The notes under the pieces: generated by a model
What the model was told of the DNA's origin: nothing
The model's database searches: none
The model's input: the letters and a program-made list of their open reading frames with translations, nothing else
Position numbers and translations under genes: made by a program
Shown here: one piece after another, positions 7,833 through 16,207 of the stretch
Layout: each line of letters opens with the position of its first letter
How positions within the stretch are numbered: position 1 is the stretch's first letter
From: Gordonia sp. 'Campus'
GTDB lineage: Bacteria > Actinomycetota > Actinomycetes > Mycobacteriales > Mycobacteriaceae
DNA: 64,000 nucleotides
Reading direction: 5' to 3'
Assembly: GCF_022206305.1 (NCBI RefSeq)
Contig: NZ_JAKOIW010000005.1
Coordinates: 62,001-126,000 of the forward strand

Positions 7833-9227
7833 TCAGTCGACGTCCTCGCCCACCCACTTCGCGAGCAGATGGTGCATGTGGCGGATCTTGAGTTCCTGGT
7901 AGCCCGCCAGCGGCAGGTACTTCTGCGTTGTCGTCTTCAGCCCGCGGTGCACCTTCGGCATGTTGTAGGCGTCCTGGTCGAAGACGCGGGCCGAGCTGCC
8001 GAGCACGGTCGCGTCGATCCAGGTCTGCTCCGGGGTCAGCCACTGGACCTTCGCCGCCGGCGGCCGCTCACCGGTGAACGGAGCGAGGAGGTAGACGTCC
8101 ATGATGGAGGTGTCGTGGTCGTCGCCGTTGGGGCGGAACCGGTAGACGATCCGCTGATAGGCGCCCCACGGGTGGAAGTTCGGGAACACCGTGTAGTAGA
8201 TGCTGTCCAGTGACTCGGCGTCGGACATGTTGTCCGCCTTGACATCACCGATGGTCTCACGAAGACCCTCACGGGCGAGCAGGCCGGACATCTCGCGAGC
8301 CGTGACGCCGTCGGGCAGTGTCACCATGGGGTCCTCGTCGATGCGCGCATCGACCATCGAGTCGAACATCTCCTGCTCGGTCGGGACGAACCTGATGTGC
8401 GGGCTCGGGACGCCGTTGGCGGTGATGCCGCGGTTGAAATTGCCCCAGGCGTCGTACTGACTGTTCGAATCACCCGTTCCCACAACGCGTTGCGGGTGGG
8501 TGGTCACGACGTGGAACGCCTCGGAGAATGCCTCCTGGGCGATCTTCCAATTCGCGTCGATCACCTTCGCCACGTGCGCCTGGATGTATCGGTCCTCCAG
8601 GGGCCAGGCCTCGAAGTGCTTGCCGAGGTCGCCGAGGAAGCTGGCGAGGGACTCCGATGCCGGGTCCATGTTGATGAAGACGAAACCGCCCCACGTGTCG
8701 ACCTTGACCTGTGGGAGGTTCATGGTGCTCTTGTCGACGTGCGGGAAATCCCATTCGCACGTCATGGATTTCAGCGATCCGTCGAGATTCCAGCAGAAGC
8801 CGTGGAACGGGCACCGGAGGTCGTGTCCGGCGGGGCCGCTCTCCTCGCGGAGCGTGCGCCCGCGATGCAGGCACGAGTTGTAGAAGGCGCGGATCGACAT
8901 GTCTTGTCCGCGTACGACCAGAATCGACTTCTCGCAGATCTCGTAGACGTGCGTGTCGCCGGGCTCGGGGATCTCCTCCTCGCGGCAAGCCATCTGCCAG
9001 ACCTTGTACCACATACGATCTCGCTCGAGTTCGTGATACTTCCGGCTGATGTAGCGGGAGACCGGCACGAAGTTCTGGTCCTCGTAGAGGTCGTGGGTCT
9101 CCTCGCGCAGCACCTGGGGGACCGGGTGCGTGTCGGTGTCCAGCAGCCGCTGGTAGCTCTCGGCATAGTCGGACTGTTCATCCCGCGAAGCCGTCTGGTC
9201 GGCGGTACGAGTGTCGATCTCGGTCAC
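7833..9227 (-). CDS. Rieske non-haem iron oxygenase, large subunit
   Basis: This is a ring- or alkyl-hydroxylating oxygenase alpha subunit, 464 aa. The Rieske [2Fe-2S] site is Cys119-x-His121 and Cys139-x2-His142 (SCLHRG ... RCPFHGFCW), with the standard 17-residue gap. The mononuclear iron ligands are His239 and His244 (FHVVTTH). The residue three before His239, normally an Asp that bridges the two centres, is Glu236 (SEAFH). The GTG at 9227 gives VTEIDT and overlaps the stop of the upstream 101-aa gene by 4 nt, so translation is coupled. No reductase or ferredoxin is adjacent, so electrons must come from elsewhere. The substrate is unknown. Confidence 0.85.
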   Translation of the reverse strand: MTEIDTRTADQTASRDEQSDYAESYQRLLDTDTHPVPQVLREETHDLYEDQNFVPVSRYISRKYHELERDRMWYKVWQMACREEEIPEPGDTHVYEICEKSILVVRGQDMSIRAFYNSCLHRGRTLREESGPAGHDLRCPFHGFCWNLDGSLKSMTCEWDFPHVDKSTMNLPQVKVDTWGGFVFINMDPASESLASFLGDLGKHFEAWPLEDRYIQAHVAKVIDANWKIAQEAFSEAFHVVTTHPQRVVGTGDSNSQYDAWGNFNRGITANGVPSPHIRFVPTEQEMFDSMVDARIDEDPMVTLPDGVTAREMSGLLAREGLRETIGDVKADNMSDAESLDSIYYTVFPNFHPWGAYQRIVYRFRPNGDDHDTSIMDVYLLAPFTGERPPAAKVQWLTPEQTWIDATVLGSSARVFDQDAYNMPKVHRGLKTTTQKYLPLAGYQELKIRHMHHLLAKWVGEDVD

Positions 9228-9529
9228 AGTTTGCCTCCTTCGGCCAGGCGCGTGGCACGGGCTTCTTCGGCGAGTTTGTCCGCCTGCATCTTCTCGAGCA
9301 GCTTTGCGGCGCCCATGAATCGGCGGTTCTGGGTGATGGGCACGGGTTCGCGCGGCCCGAGGCCGACCCACCGGGCCATCTCCGGATCGACGGACTTCAC
9401 CTCGCCGTGCAGGTAGCGGCCCTCCGGGTCGAAGGTGCCGGTCTTCCCGTCCTTGGTGGTGACGAGCACGTTGTAGTCCTCGTCGAATTCGTAGATGGCT
9501 CGACTCATCGGATGCCGGATCTGACGCAT
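9224..9529 (-). CDS. Small protein translationally coupled to the Rieske oxygenase
   Basis: This 101-aa soluble protein has no family that I recognise. The ATG at 9529 follows a strong GAGGAG ribosome site; Met8 is a weaker alternative. The N-terminal half looks like a beta-hairpin unit (YEFDEDYNVLVTTKDGKTG, then FDPEGRYLHGE) and the C-terminal third is helical and charged (AAKLLEKMQADKLAEEARATR). The 4-nt overlap with the oxygenase start argues for a dedicated partner, such as a small subunit, assembly factor or substrate-specific cofactor. It has no Cys, so it is not an electron carrier. Confidence 0.75.
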   Translation of the reverse strand: MRQIRHPMSRAIYEFDEDYNVLVTTKDGKTGTFDPEGRYLHGEVKSVDPEMARWVGLGPREPVPITQNRRFMGAAKLLEKMQADKLAEEARATRLAEGGKL

Positions 9530-9561
9530 CGGGATCTCCTCGGTGGACTGGACTGTCGCCT

Positions 9562-9635
9562 CTTACTTGGCAACGTATGCACTTACTGTAGCACCGGGAG
9601 TGAGCAGCGACACATCGAACTGTATCGACTGTCAA
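9562..9635. promoter_or_regulatory. Upstream region of the Rieske operon with TTACTTG element
   Basis: At 9562-9585 is a copy of the recurring element (CTTACTTG followed by GCA, then a TATGC and CTTA block), about 35-55 bp before the start of the 101-aa gene. A TTGACA-like -35 hexamer for leftward transcription lies at 9630-9635. No good -10 match was found at standard spacing. The element also occurs near 17024, 34800, 23855, 47867 and 10429. Confidence 0.5.
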
Positions 9636-9641
9636 AAAAGG

Positions 9642-10388
9642 TTAGCGTCGACGCGCGACCCAGGTCAGCGCGTTCGCGACCAGTGTGCGGTAGTGCGGGT
9701 CGCCGAGCGTTGCGGCGGTGTCGCCCGGTTGCAGGTAGACCAGTCGCGACCGTCCGTTGGTGCGGGACCATCCGACCAGCGACGAGCCGGGTTCGTGGTG
9801 CCAGCCCGCCCGCTCGTCACGCCGGCCGGACATGGCGAGTGCGGTGGAGAAGTGCACGTCCTCGGTCATCGGCGCATCAGTCCGCAGCAGCGGGGTCACC
9901 GAATCCTCGAACACCTCGCACAGATACGTCTCGTCGACGAGATCGAGATGAGTGGGCAGGCCGGCGACGACCGGGTGTTCGTCGTCGACGACGGAGATTC
10001 GCTGTGCCACAGCGTGCCGGTACCCCGAATCGGGGCGTTCTTCGCCGCGGACGGTCCCGGGCCAGTAGAGATAGCGTCCGCCGACGAACTCCGCCCACTC
10101 GTCCCAGGTCGCCCAGCTGGCGATGGCGTGGTGCAAGACCACATAACCGTGGCCGGTCCGGGGTGCGTCCCGCAGGCACGCGCGCAATGCATCCGGCGGT
10201 TCATGCGGCTCGGGCAGCGTCCCGGGCATGTCGTAGTGCAGGGATGCGTCGAAAACCGCGAGTCGATCCGGGCCGATCTCGGCATCGGGGTGTTCGAGCC
10301 AGGTGACCTCACCCGGCAGGGACTCGGCGAAGGCGGCGAAGGCCGTCCGGTCGAAGGAATGGCCGCCGGTGACCGCGAGGATGCGCAT
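9642..10388 (-). CDS. ThuA-like (trehalose utilisation) domain protein
   Basis: This 248-aa protein belongs to the ThuA family, a class I glutamine-amidotransferase-like fold without the catalytic Cys. Visible family features are the opening strand MRILAVTGGH, the block GHGYVVLHHAIASW, and the DDEHPVVAGLP motif. ATG 10388 is preferred over the TTG four codons upstream because GGAG sits just before it. ThuA proteins are linked to oxidised sugar metabolism in rhizobia; the reaction here is unknown. A second ThuA-like gene lies at 15205. It is downstream of the TetR gene at 10459 on the same strand. Confidence 0.8.
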   Translation of the reverse strand: MRILAVTGGHSFDRTAFAAFAESLPGEVTWLEHPDAEIGPDRLAVFDASLHYDMPGTLPEPHEPPDALRACLRDAPRTGHGYVVLHHAIASWATWDEWAEFVGGRYLYWPGTVRGEERPDSGYRHAVAQRISVVDDEHPVVAGLPTHLDLVDETYLCEVFEDSVTPLLRTDAPMTEDVHFSTALAMSGRRDERAGWHHEPGSSLVGWSRTNGRSRLVYLQPGDTAATLGDPHYRTLVANALTWVARRR

Positions 10389-10410
10389 GAGGGACTCCAA
10401 CCAGCATCGA

Positions 10411-10438
10411 AGTAACTGTGTCTTCGATCAAGTTACTG
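10411..10438. promoter_or_regulatory. Inverted AGTAACT/AGTTACT element before the ThuA gene
   Basis: AGTAACT (10411-10417) and AGTTACT (10431-10437) form 7-bp inverted arms. Read leftward, the right arm gives CAGTAACTTG, identical to the element at 47867-47876. It sits 23-50 bp before the ThuA start, in the gap after the TetR gene, so it is a likely operator. Confidence 0.5.
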
Positions 10439-10458
10439 CAGTCCGGCTACCGGGGTGG

Positions 10459-11319
10459 TCAGCGTCCTTCGATCATCTTCGTGCAGACGTCGGTGGTCGC
10501 GGTGCGCAAGCTGGTCACGGGTATGTCCGACAACGGGCCGCCCTCGATACGCAGCGGCTGGATGGCGATGGTCATCGCGATCATGGTCCGGACCCGCAGC
10601 GTGCGGGCGGCGTGCTGGGCGGTTGCCGCGCGCCGGTTCGGCGGATCCTCACCGGCGGGGAAGTAGTCGAACGCACGCCGGATGTGGCGTTCCTCGTATT
10701 CCTTGGCCAGCAGTCGGGTGCCGGGTGTTGCACCGCCCGCCATCTGCAGGAACAGCATGCGTGCCGAATTCGGGTGCTCGGCGGTCCAGTCCCACACCGC
10801 GGAGACGACGTCCTTGAACGTGTCCGGGCCCGCCGACACATCATCGGGGCGGGCCGACTGGGCTGCCGCCGAACTCGCGTCCATGGCGTAACCCAGCGCG
10901 CTCTCGAACAGCTCCTCTTTGCTCGCGAAATGGTAGTAGACCGCGGTCGGCACCATCCCCGCCTCGGTGGCGATCTCCTGGATGGAGGCTTCGGCGAAGC
11001 CCTTTCGAGAGAAGACCCGCACGGCGGCCTTGACGATCAGATGCCGTCGCGACGGGCGATGTGCGGTCGTGCCGTTGCCGTTGCCGCCGCCGGTGGGCGC
11101 GGGTTCGGGGGAGGCTTCCGGCGGGGATGTCGACGATTCGTCAGCCGGCACCTCCCGGGCGGCGTCGGGCTCGACGCCATCGTCGAAGGCCACATCGTCG
11201 GCGGCCGGCGACGAGTCCCAGCCGAGCCAGTCCGCGTCCGGTCCGGTCGCGCCCGAATCCGGTGCCCCGGGGTCCGCCGCGCGGTCCGTCGTCGGATCGG
11301 TTCGCCTCGATCTCGCCAC
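10459..11319 (-). CDS. TetR-family regulator with long disordered N terminus
   Basis: This is a one-component repressor-type regulator, 286 aa, clearly longer than the usual 190-220. Residues 1-87 are acidic, Pro/Ser/Gly-rich and probably disordered. The helix-turn-helix follows (FAEASIQEIATEAGMVPTAVYYHFASKEELF) and then an all-helical ligand domain. It is divergent from a second TetR gene whose DNA-binding region starts with the same HRPSRR motif, so the two look like paralogues. The leftward neighbours (ThuA, Rieske operon) are candidate targets. The effector is unknown. Confidence 0.9.
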   Translation of the reverse strand: MARSRRTDPTTDRAADPGAPDSGATGPDADWLGWDSSPAADDVAFDDGVEPDAAREVPADESSTSPPEASPEPAPTGGGNGNGTTAHRPSRRHLIVKAAVRVFSRKGFAEASIQEIATEAGMVPTAVYYHFASKEELFESALGYAMDASSAAAQSARPDDVSAGPDTFKDVVSAVWDWTAEHPNSARMLFLQMAGGATPGTRLLAKEYEERHIRRAFDYFPAGEDPPNRRAATAQHAARTLRVRTMIAMTIAIQPLRIEGGPLSDIPVTSLRTATTDVCTKMIEGR

Positions 11320-11395
11320 TCGTCCTCCTTCCCGTTACCTGGTGGTCGTCTGCCCGCGGTACGACCTCTGGCGTCGACAACGGGGTGCCAACAGG

Positions 11396-12142
11396 ATGGC
11401 ACAGCGGTTTGCAGGTCCCGATGCTGTCATGATCTATCGCATGGCGGGCAAGAATTCTTCAGGCCGAACTCCCTCTGGCCGGACTCCTTCTGGCCGGACT
11501 CCCTCTAGTCGCCGCGGCGCCGCAGGAACTCCGGCCGCGAGCGGGACGGGGACGGGCGCCAAGCGGGCAGCTCACCGCCCCTCCCGGCGCGACGTCGTGG
11601 TCGAAGCGGCCATGCACCTCTACTCCATGCGCTCGATCGAGGATGTGACCGTCGCCGACATCGCAGCCGAGGCGCAGATGACCTCGGCGGCGGTCTACTA
11701 CCACTATCCGTCCAAGGAGGAAGTGCTGCTCGGGGGCCTGCGCCTGTTCGCCGAACAGATGCTGACCCAGCTCCGGACCGAGATCGATGGAGACCCGGAC
11801 GCCACCCTCGGCGACGTCATCGTGTCCGTGCTCGAGTGGACCGACGCCCACCGCGCCGCCTCGCTGGTCTATTTCGTGCGGTCACCGGGTTGGAGTCTGT
11901 CGATCGAGGCGCTGCGTCGGGAGGTCCGGCTGGAGATGCTGGCGATCTTCTCCGCCGAACTGCGGGTGCGCGACCGGATCACGTCGAAGGCCAAGCAGGC
12001 CGCCGCGGCGACTGCCCTGTCGAGTCTCCTCGAGGTGTCCGCGTCCTCATGGCTCACCGAGGACATCGTGCTCGCGAATCTGGGCCGACGCCGCTTCTCC
12101 GACGAGGTGCGCGAACTCGCCACCGACATCGCGAGTGTGTGA
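11396..12142 (+). CDS. TetR-family regulator, divergent paralogue
   Basis: About 248 aa from ATG 11396; ATG 11429 and ATG 11441 are possible later starts and none has a strong ribosome site (a GGGGT lies 10 bp before 11396). Near the N terminus is a short tandem repeat, GRTPS three times, from 15-bp DNA repeats at about 11461-11505. The helix-turn-helix is SIEDVTVADIAAEAQMTS, then AAVYYHYPSKEEVL. The C-terminal ligand domain is unassigned. It is divergent from and paralogous to the regulator at 10459; the 77-bp gap between them should contain shared operators. Confidence 0.87.
   Translation: MAQRFAGPDAVMIYRMAGKNSSGRTPSGRTPSGRTPSSRRGAAGTPAASGTGTGAKRAAHRPSRRDVVVEAAMHLYSMRSIEDVTVADIAAEAQMTSAAVYYHYPSKEEVLLGGLRLFAEQMLTQLRTEIDGDPDATLGDVIVSVLEWTDAHRAASLVYFVRSPGWSLSIEALRREVRLEMLAIFSAELRVRDRITSKAKQAAAATALSSLLEVSASSWLTEDIVLANLGRRRFSDEVRELATDIASV
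11461..11505. repeat. Three 15-bp in-frame repeats in the TetR N terminus
   Basis: Three copies of a GGCCG(A/G)ACTCC(C/T)TCT unit encode GRTPS each. The repeats differ at two positions only. They lie in the disordered leader of the regulator and could vary in copy number. Confidence 0.75.
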
Positions 12143-12246
12143 CCTCGCGGGTCGCCGCCTATAGCCCCACAGGCTTTTCGCTCCGATGAGCTGGGATATC
12201 AGCGGAGTATCTTTATAGCGGCCTCAGTTTATGGTTCACTGGGGGC

Positions 12247-12954
12247 GTGCCCAATCAGACCCGTGCGCGCTCGATCGACCTCGACAACCCGTTCGCCCCG
12301 CTGGACGGCCTGTGCGAGTTGGTGCTCATCCGGCACGGCGAGCAGGCCCTCAGCAAGGAACTGAGCGCGGCGCAGACCGTGGACCCGCCGCTCTCCGAGC
12401 TCGGACAACGTCAGGTCCGGGCGGTCGCCCAGCGGCTGGCGACCCATGCCGTCGACGCGATCTACAGCTCTCCACTGCGCCGGGCCCTCGACACCGGACG
12501 TGCGATCGCCGAGCATCACGGCATCGAGCCGGTCGTCCGTGAAGGGCTCACCGAATATGAACCGTGGCAGAGTTTCCCGGCAGATCAGTCGCCCTTCGAG
12601 ACGCTGCCCCACGACGAGATCTCGCGAATCTTCCGCGACCACATCCGAACTCGCAAGTACGAGGCGTTCCCCTACGCCGAGGACCCGGTGGCGTTCCGCG
12701 AGCGGGTACTCGGTGAGGTCGGGCTCATCGTCGACGCCCATCTCGGCCAGCGGGTGGTCATCACCTGCCACAGCGGCGTCATCAACGCGGTACTCGCGGA
12801 CGCGCTCGCGAGTGGTTTCGACATGCCCGTCCGCGTCCACCACACCTCGGTCAGCGTGCTCCGCGGCGCCGACACCCGACGTGCCGTCCAGTCGATCAAC
12901 GACTTCGGCCACGTCCTCGACTTCCAGACCTCCGTCGGGGCGATGAATCTCTAG
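12247..12954 (+). CDS. Histidine phosphatase (phosphoglycerate mutase-like) 1
   Basis: This 235-aa protein belongs to the histidine phosphatase superfamily. The phospho-acceptor is His30 in LIRHGEQ; the second catalytic His is in VVITCHSGVINAV, and SSPLRRALDTGRAIA is the phosphate-pocket Arg block. The GTG start follows GGGGG. Substrates in this family range from sugar phosphates to phosphoserine and cannot be told from sequence. It opens a rightward operon with an SDR, lipoamide dehydrogenase and ThuA-like gene. Two more members are at 20841 and 21524. Confidence 0.85.
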   Translation: MPNQTRARSIDLDNPFAPLDGLCELVLIRHGEQALSKELSAAQTVDPPLSELGQRQVRAVAQRLATHAVDAIYSSPLRRALDTGRAIAEHHGIEPVVREGLTEYEPWQSFPADQSPFETLPHDEISRIFRDHIRTRKYEAFPYAEDPVAFRERVLGEVGLIVDAHLGQRVVITCHSGVINAVLADALASGFDMPVRVHHTSVSVLRGADTRRAVQSINDFGHVLDFQTSVGAMNL

Positions 12955-13008
12955 CCCCTCGACAGTCATCCACCGACCTGATCACCGACACGACAAGAAG
13001 GACCCGAC

Positions 13009-13770
13009 ATGGATCTCGACCTAAGCGGAAAGCGCGCCCTCATCAGCGGTGCGAGCAAGGGTATCGGCCTGGCCATCGCCAAGAGTCTCCTCGCCGAAGG
13101 TGCCTCGGTGGGCATCTGCGCCCGTGGCGAAGACCAGCTCAAGACCGTTGCCGACGAGCTGTCGGAAACCGGCACGGTGTTCTGGAAGGCCGTCGATGTC
13201 GGTGAGTCCGAAGCGGTGAGCTCCTTCGTCACCGAGGCTGCCGACGCACTCGGCGGCATCGACATCGTCATCGTCAACGCGTCTGCGATGACCGGCAAGG
13301 GACGTGAGGCGTGGGAGAACAGCTTCAACGTCGACCTCATGAGCCTCGTGAACTTCATCGAGGCCGCAACACCGCACCTGGAGCAGAGCTCCGCAGCCTC
13401 GGTCGTGACCATCAGCACGACCTCGGCCATCGAGGCCGGCCCCATCACCACCGCCAACAGCTACGGGGCACTGAAGGCCGCCGTGTTGCAACACTCGTCG
13501 GCGCAGGCTCGCGCCCTGGGGCCGAAAGGTATTCGGGTCAACGCGGTCTCGCCCGGCCCGGTGTATTTCGAAGGCGGCCCCTGGGACACCATCAAGGAAC
13601 AGCGACCGCAGCTGTACGACGCGGCGATGTCTGCGGCGGCGCTCGGCAAGTTCGCCTCGGCCGAGGACGTCGCGAACGCCGTGACCTTCCTCGCGTCGCC
13701 GGCCGCCGGACACATCACGGGTACCAATGTCGTGATCGACGGCGGCTTCACCAACCGATTCGACTTCTGA
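13009..13770 (+). CDS. Short-chain dehydrogenase/reductase
   Basis: This NAD(P)-dependent SDR is 253 aa, classical length. The cofactor motif is SGASKGIG (residues 13-20), the active site is Tyr152-x3-Lys156 (SYGALK), and Ser137 lies in TISTTS. The structural NNAG motif is replaced by VNAS (residues 89-92), which is atypical but tolerated in some SDRs. It lies 54 bp after the phosphatase and 1 bp before the lipoamide dehydrogenase start, so it is co-transcribed. Substrate unknown. Confidence 0.88.
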   Translation: MDLDLSGKRALISGASKGIGLAIAKSLLAEGASVGICARGEDQLKTVADELSETGTVFWKAVDVGESEAVSSFVTEAADALGGIDIVIVNASAMTGKGREAWENSFNVDLMSLVNFIEAATPHLEQSSAASVVTISTTSAIEAGPITTANSYGALKAAVLQHSSAQARALGPKGIRVNAVSPGPVYFEGGPWDTIKEQRPQLYDAAMSAAALGKFASAEDVANAVTFLASPAAGHITGTNVVIDGGFTNRFDF

Positions 13771-13771
13771 C

Positions 13772-15187
13772 ATGAGCACGGACCCGGAGAAGACCGGCAC
13801 GACCGAGACTGTGGACGTCGTCGTCCTGGGTGGCGGGTCGGGCGGTTACTCGTGTGCCCTGCGCGCAGCGCAACTCGGCATGTCGGTCGTCCTCGTGGAG
13901 TCCGACAAGCTCGGCGGCACATGTCTGCACAACGGGTGCATCCCGACCAAGGCGTTGCTCCATGCCGCCGGCATCGCCGAATCCGTGCGTCACGCCGCAG
14001 ATTTCGGGATCAAGGCGTCTCTTGACGGCATCGACATCACCGCAGTCCATGCGTACAAGCAGAAGGTCGTCGACGGCCTGCACCGAGGGCTCGAGGGCCT
14101 CATCTCGTCGCGTCGGATCCGGGTGGTCCGCGGGTTCGGACGGGTATCCGGTGAGCGGACCGTCGAGGTCGAGCTCGCCGACGGCGGGACGACCCGTGTC
14201 CACGGTGAGGCCCTGGTCCTCGCGACCGGTTCCCAATCGCGGACCCTACCGGGCGTGGAGATCGGCGGCCCGATCATGACGAGCGACCTTGCGCTGGAGC
14301 TCGATTCGATCCCCGCGACCGCGATCGTCCTCGGCGGCGGCGTCATCGGGTGTGAGTTCGCCAGTCTGTGGGCGTCGCTCGGCGTGGAGGTCACGGTCGT
14401 GGAGGCCGCACCCCGGTTGTTGCCGACCGAGGACGAGTGGTCGTCGAAACAACTGACGCGAGCCTTCCGCAAGCGTGGCATCACCATTCGGACCGGGGCC
14501 ATGGTGTCGTCCGCCGGCACCGCCGAGTCCGGGGTGGTCGTCGAGCTCGCCGGCGAGTCGGCGCAACTGCACGCGGACGTGATGCTGGTGGCCGTGGGTC
14601 GGGGACCGCGCACTGCCGGATTGGGTCTCGAAGAGGCCGGTGTGGGACTCGACCGCGGCTTCGTCGTGGTCGACGAGTGGTTGCAGACCGAGGTGCCCGG
14701 CGTCTACGCGATCGGCGACATCGTTCCGGGACCCCAACTCGCCCACCGCGGTTTCGGCAACGGCATCTTCGTCGCCGAACAGCTGGCCGGCCTCGACTGC
14801 GCGCCCGTGGCGGACTCCGGAATCCCGCGGGTGACGTATTCGCATCCGGAGGTGGCCTCCGTCGGCCTCACCGAGGCGGAGGCGGCGGAACGGTACGGCG
14901 AGATCACCACCGCCGTCTATGATCTCGGCGGCAACGGGAAGAGTCGGATATTGCAGACCGCGGGCGGGGTCAAGCTGATCCGGGCGGGCGCCGACGGTCC
15001 GGTGGTGGGCATCCACCTCGTCGGAGACCGTGTCGGTGAACTGATCGGCGAGGCGCAGCTCATCTACAACTGGGAAGCGAACGCGGACGACGTCGCGAAC
15101 CTGGTGCACGCGCACCCGACCCAGGCCGAGGCGCTGGGCGAAGCCCATCTGGCCCTGGCCGGCAAGCCGCTCCACGCGCACGCCTGA
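13772..15187 (+). CDS. lpdA: Dihydrolipoamide dehydrogenase (E3)
   Basis: This flavoprotein reoxidises dihydrolipoamide with NAD in 2-oxoacid dehydrogenase complexes; 471 aa. The FAD motif is VVLGGGSGGYSCA, the redox disulfide is Cys51/Cys56 in GGTCLHNGCIPTK, the NAD site is IVLGGGVIGCEFAS, and the second FAD block is VPGVYAIGDIV. The dimer-interface catalytic pair is HPT with E (His448, Glu453). It begins 1 bp after the SDR stop. The matching E1 and E2 genes are 9 kb away at 23985-27544; pairing them is inference, but no other E3 is in the window. Confidence 0.92.
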   Translation: MSTDPEKTGTTETVDVVVLGGGSGGYSCALRAAQLGMSVVLVESDKLGGTCLHNGCIPTKALLHAAGIAESVRHAADFGIKASLDGIDITAVHAYKQKVVDGLHRGLEGLISSRRIRVVRGFGRVSGERTVEVELADGGTTRVHGEALVLATGSQSRTLPGVEIGGPIMTSDLALELDSIPATAIVLGGGVIGCEFASLWASLGVEVTVVEAAPRLLPTEDEWSSKQLTRAFRKRGITIRTGAMVSSAGTAESGVVVELAGESAQLHADVMLVAVGRGPRTAGLGLEEAGVGLDRGFVVVDEWLQTEVPGVYAIGDIVPGPQLAHRGFGNGIFVAEQLAGLDCAPVADSGIPRVTYSHPEVASVGLTEAEAAERYGEITTAVYDLGGNGKSRILQTAGGVKLIRAGADGPVVGIHLVGDRVGELIGEAQLIYNWEANADDVANLVHAHPTQAEALGEAHLALAGKPLHAHA

Positions 15188-15204
15188 GGACGGAGGAGCC
15201 CACG

Positions 15205-15972
15205 ATGGCCGGACCGGCCGGCCGCCTCGATGCGGTCGTCATCTGCGGCGGGCAGTGGCACGACTTCGATCACGCCCGGTTGCAGATCCTCGGACTGCTC
15301 GGCGAGTACGAGACGGTGCGCACCCGGGTGTTCGAGGACTATGAGTGTGTATCCGCCCTCGACGCCGCGGACCTGCTGATCACCTACACCTGCAACCGGA
15401 TTCCGGACGACGCCGCTCAGGATGCGTTGACGCGCTTCCTGGCGCGGGGTGGCCGCTGGCTGGCCCTGCACGCGACCAACTCGGCCATCGAACCCACCCC
15501 GCCGGGGTCGGCAAGCCGTTATGTGACACCGCGATCCATGGGGGTGTTGCCCGCGCTGGTCGGCAGTCAGTTCCTCGGTCATCCGCCGATTGCGCCCTAC
15601 CGCGTCGAGATCTCCGACCGGGACCACCCGTTGGTGGCGGGCGTCGACGACTTCGACGCCGTCGACGAACTCTACGTGAGCGAGCTGTTCGAGCCGATCG
15701 AGGTGCTCGCACACACCCATTTCGTCGGAGAGTCAACCGGATTCGACGAGGGACACACCTCGACCGACGAACCCCGCCCGGTGCTCTACCTCAAGCACCA
15801 CGACCCCGGGACCGTCTGCTACTTCACCCTCGGGCACTGCCGGGGCAGGTTCGACGTGCAGGACCTCGGCATCGACGACCTCGGCCGCGTCGACCGCGGC
15901 AGTTGGGACATCCCGGAGTTCCGCACGATCCTCGAGCGCTGCGTGGCCTGGGCGGTGCGCGGGACCGTCTGA
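15205..15972 (+). CDS. ThuA-like domain protein, second copy
   Basis: This 255-aa ThuA-family protein has the class I amidotransferase-like fold with ADLLITYTCNRIP, then GGRWLALHATNSA, the block ISDRDHPLVAGVDDFDAVDELY and the C-terminal HHDPGTVCYFTLGHCRGRFD. The family's HP-VAG and ELY motifs are clear. It is last in the operon 12247-15972, with a GGAGGAG ribosome site just before the start. It shares only family-level similarity with the copy at 9642. Function unknown; the link to sugar or oxidised-polyol metabolism comes from distant homologues. Confidence 0.82.
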   Translation: MAGPAGRLDAVVICGGQWHDFDHARLQILGLLGEYETVRTRVFEDYECVSALDAADLLITYTCNRIPDDAAQDALTRFLARGGRWLALHATNSAIEPTPPGSASRYVTPRSMGVLPALVGSQFLGHPPIAPYRVEISDRDHPLVAGVDDFDAVDELYVSELFEPIEVLAHTHFVGESTGFDEGHTSTDEPRPVLYLKHHDPGTVCYFTLGHCRGRFDVQDLGIDDLGRVDRGSWDIPEFRTILERCVAWAVRGTV

Positions 15973-16000
15973 GGGGTCAACCCCGAAGTGGCTGTTCCCC

Positions 16001-16200
16001 TGCTCCCTCTGGTGTGCGGAGCGAGCCCCCGTCCTGCTCCCTGAGGTGCGAGCGAGCCCCCGTCCTGCTCCCTGAGGTGCGAGCGAAGCGAGCCACGAAG
16101 GGCAGGCGAGATACCCACTCGCCCTTCGTGGCTCGTCGCTAACGCTCCTCACACCTCAGGGAGCGGGGGAGGGCGCGCTTCGCTCGCACCTCAGGGAGCA
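16001..16200. repeat. Compound direct and inverted repeat between convergent genes
   Basis: Two perfect 31-bp direct repeats (16021-16051 and 16052-16082) follow a partial copy. A perfect 25-bp inverted repeat (16066-16090 with 16176-16200) encloses an inner 15-bp inverted repeat (16089-16103 with 16121-16135). The recurring word is CTCCCTGAGGTGCGAGCGA. It separates the ThuA gene from the leftward SDR, whose stop is 8 bp away. It probably acts as a bidirectional terminator and looks like a member of a dispersed repeat family. Confidence 0.85.
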
Positions 16201-16207
16201 GTGGTGC

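Noticed and set aside
7155-8213. A forward gene spanning the MFS 3' end, the tandem repeats and the Rieske 3' end
   Set aside because: It overlaps two well-supported genes and a terminator hairpin, and its composition is low complexity.
16001-16200. CRISPR array
   Set aside because: There are only two 31-bp repeats, with no spacers between them, and no cas genes in the window.
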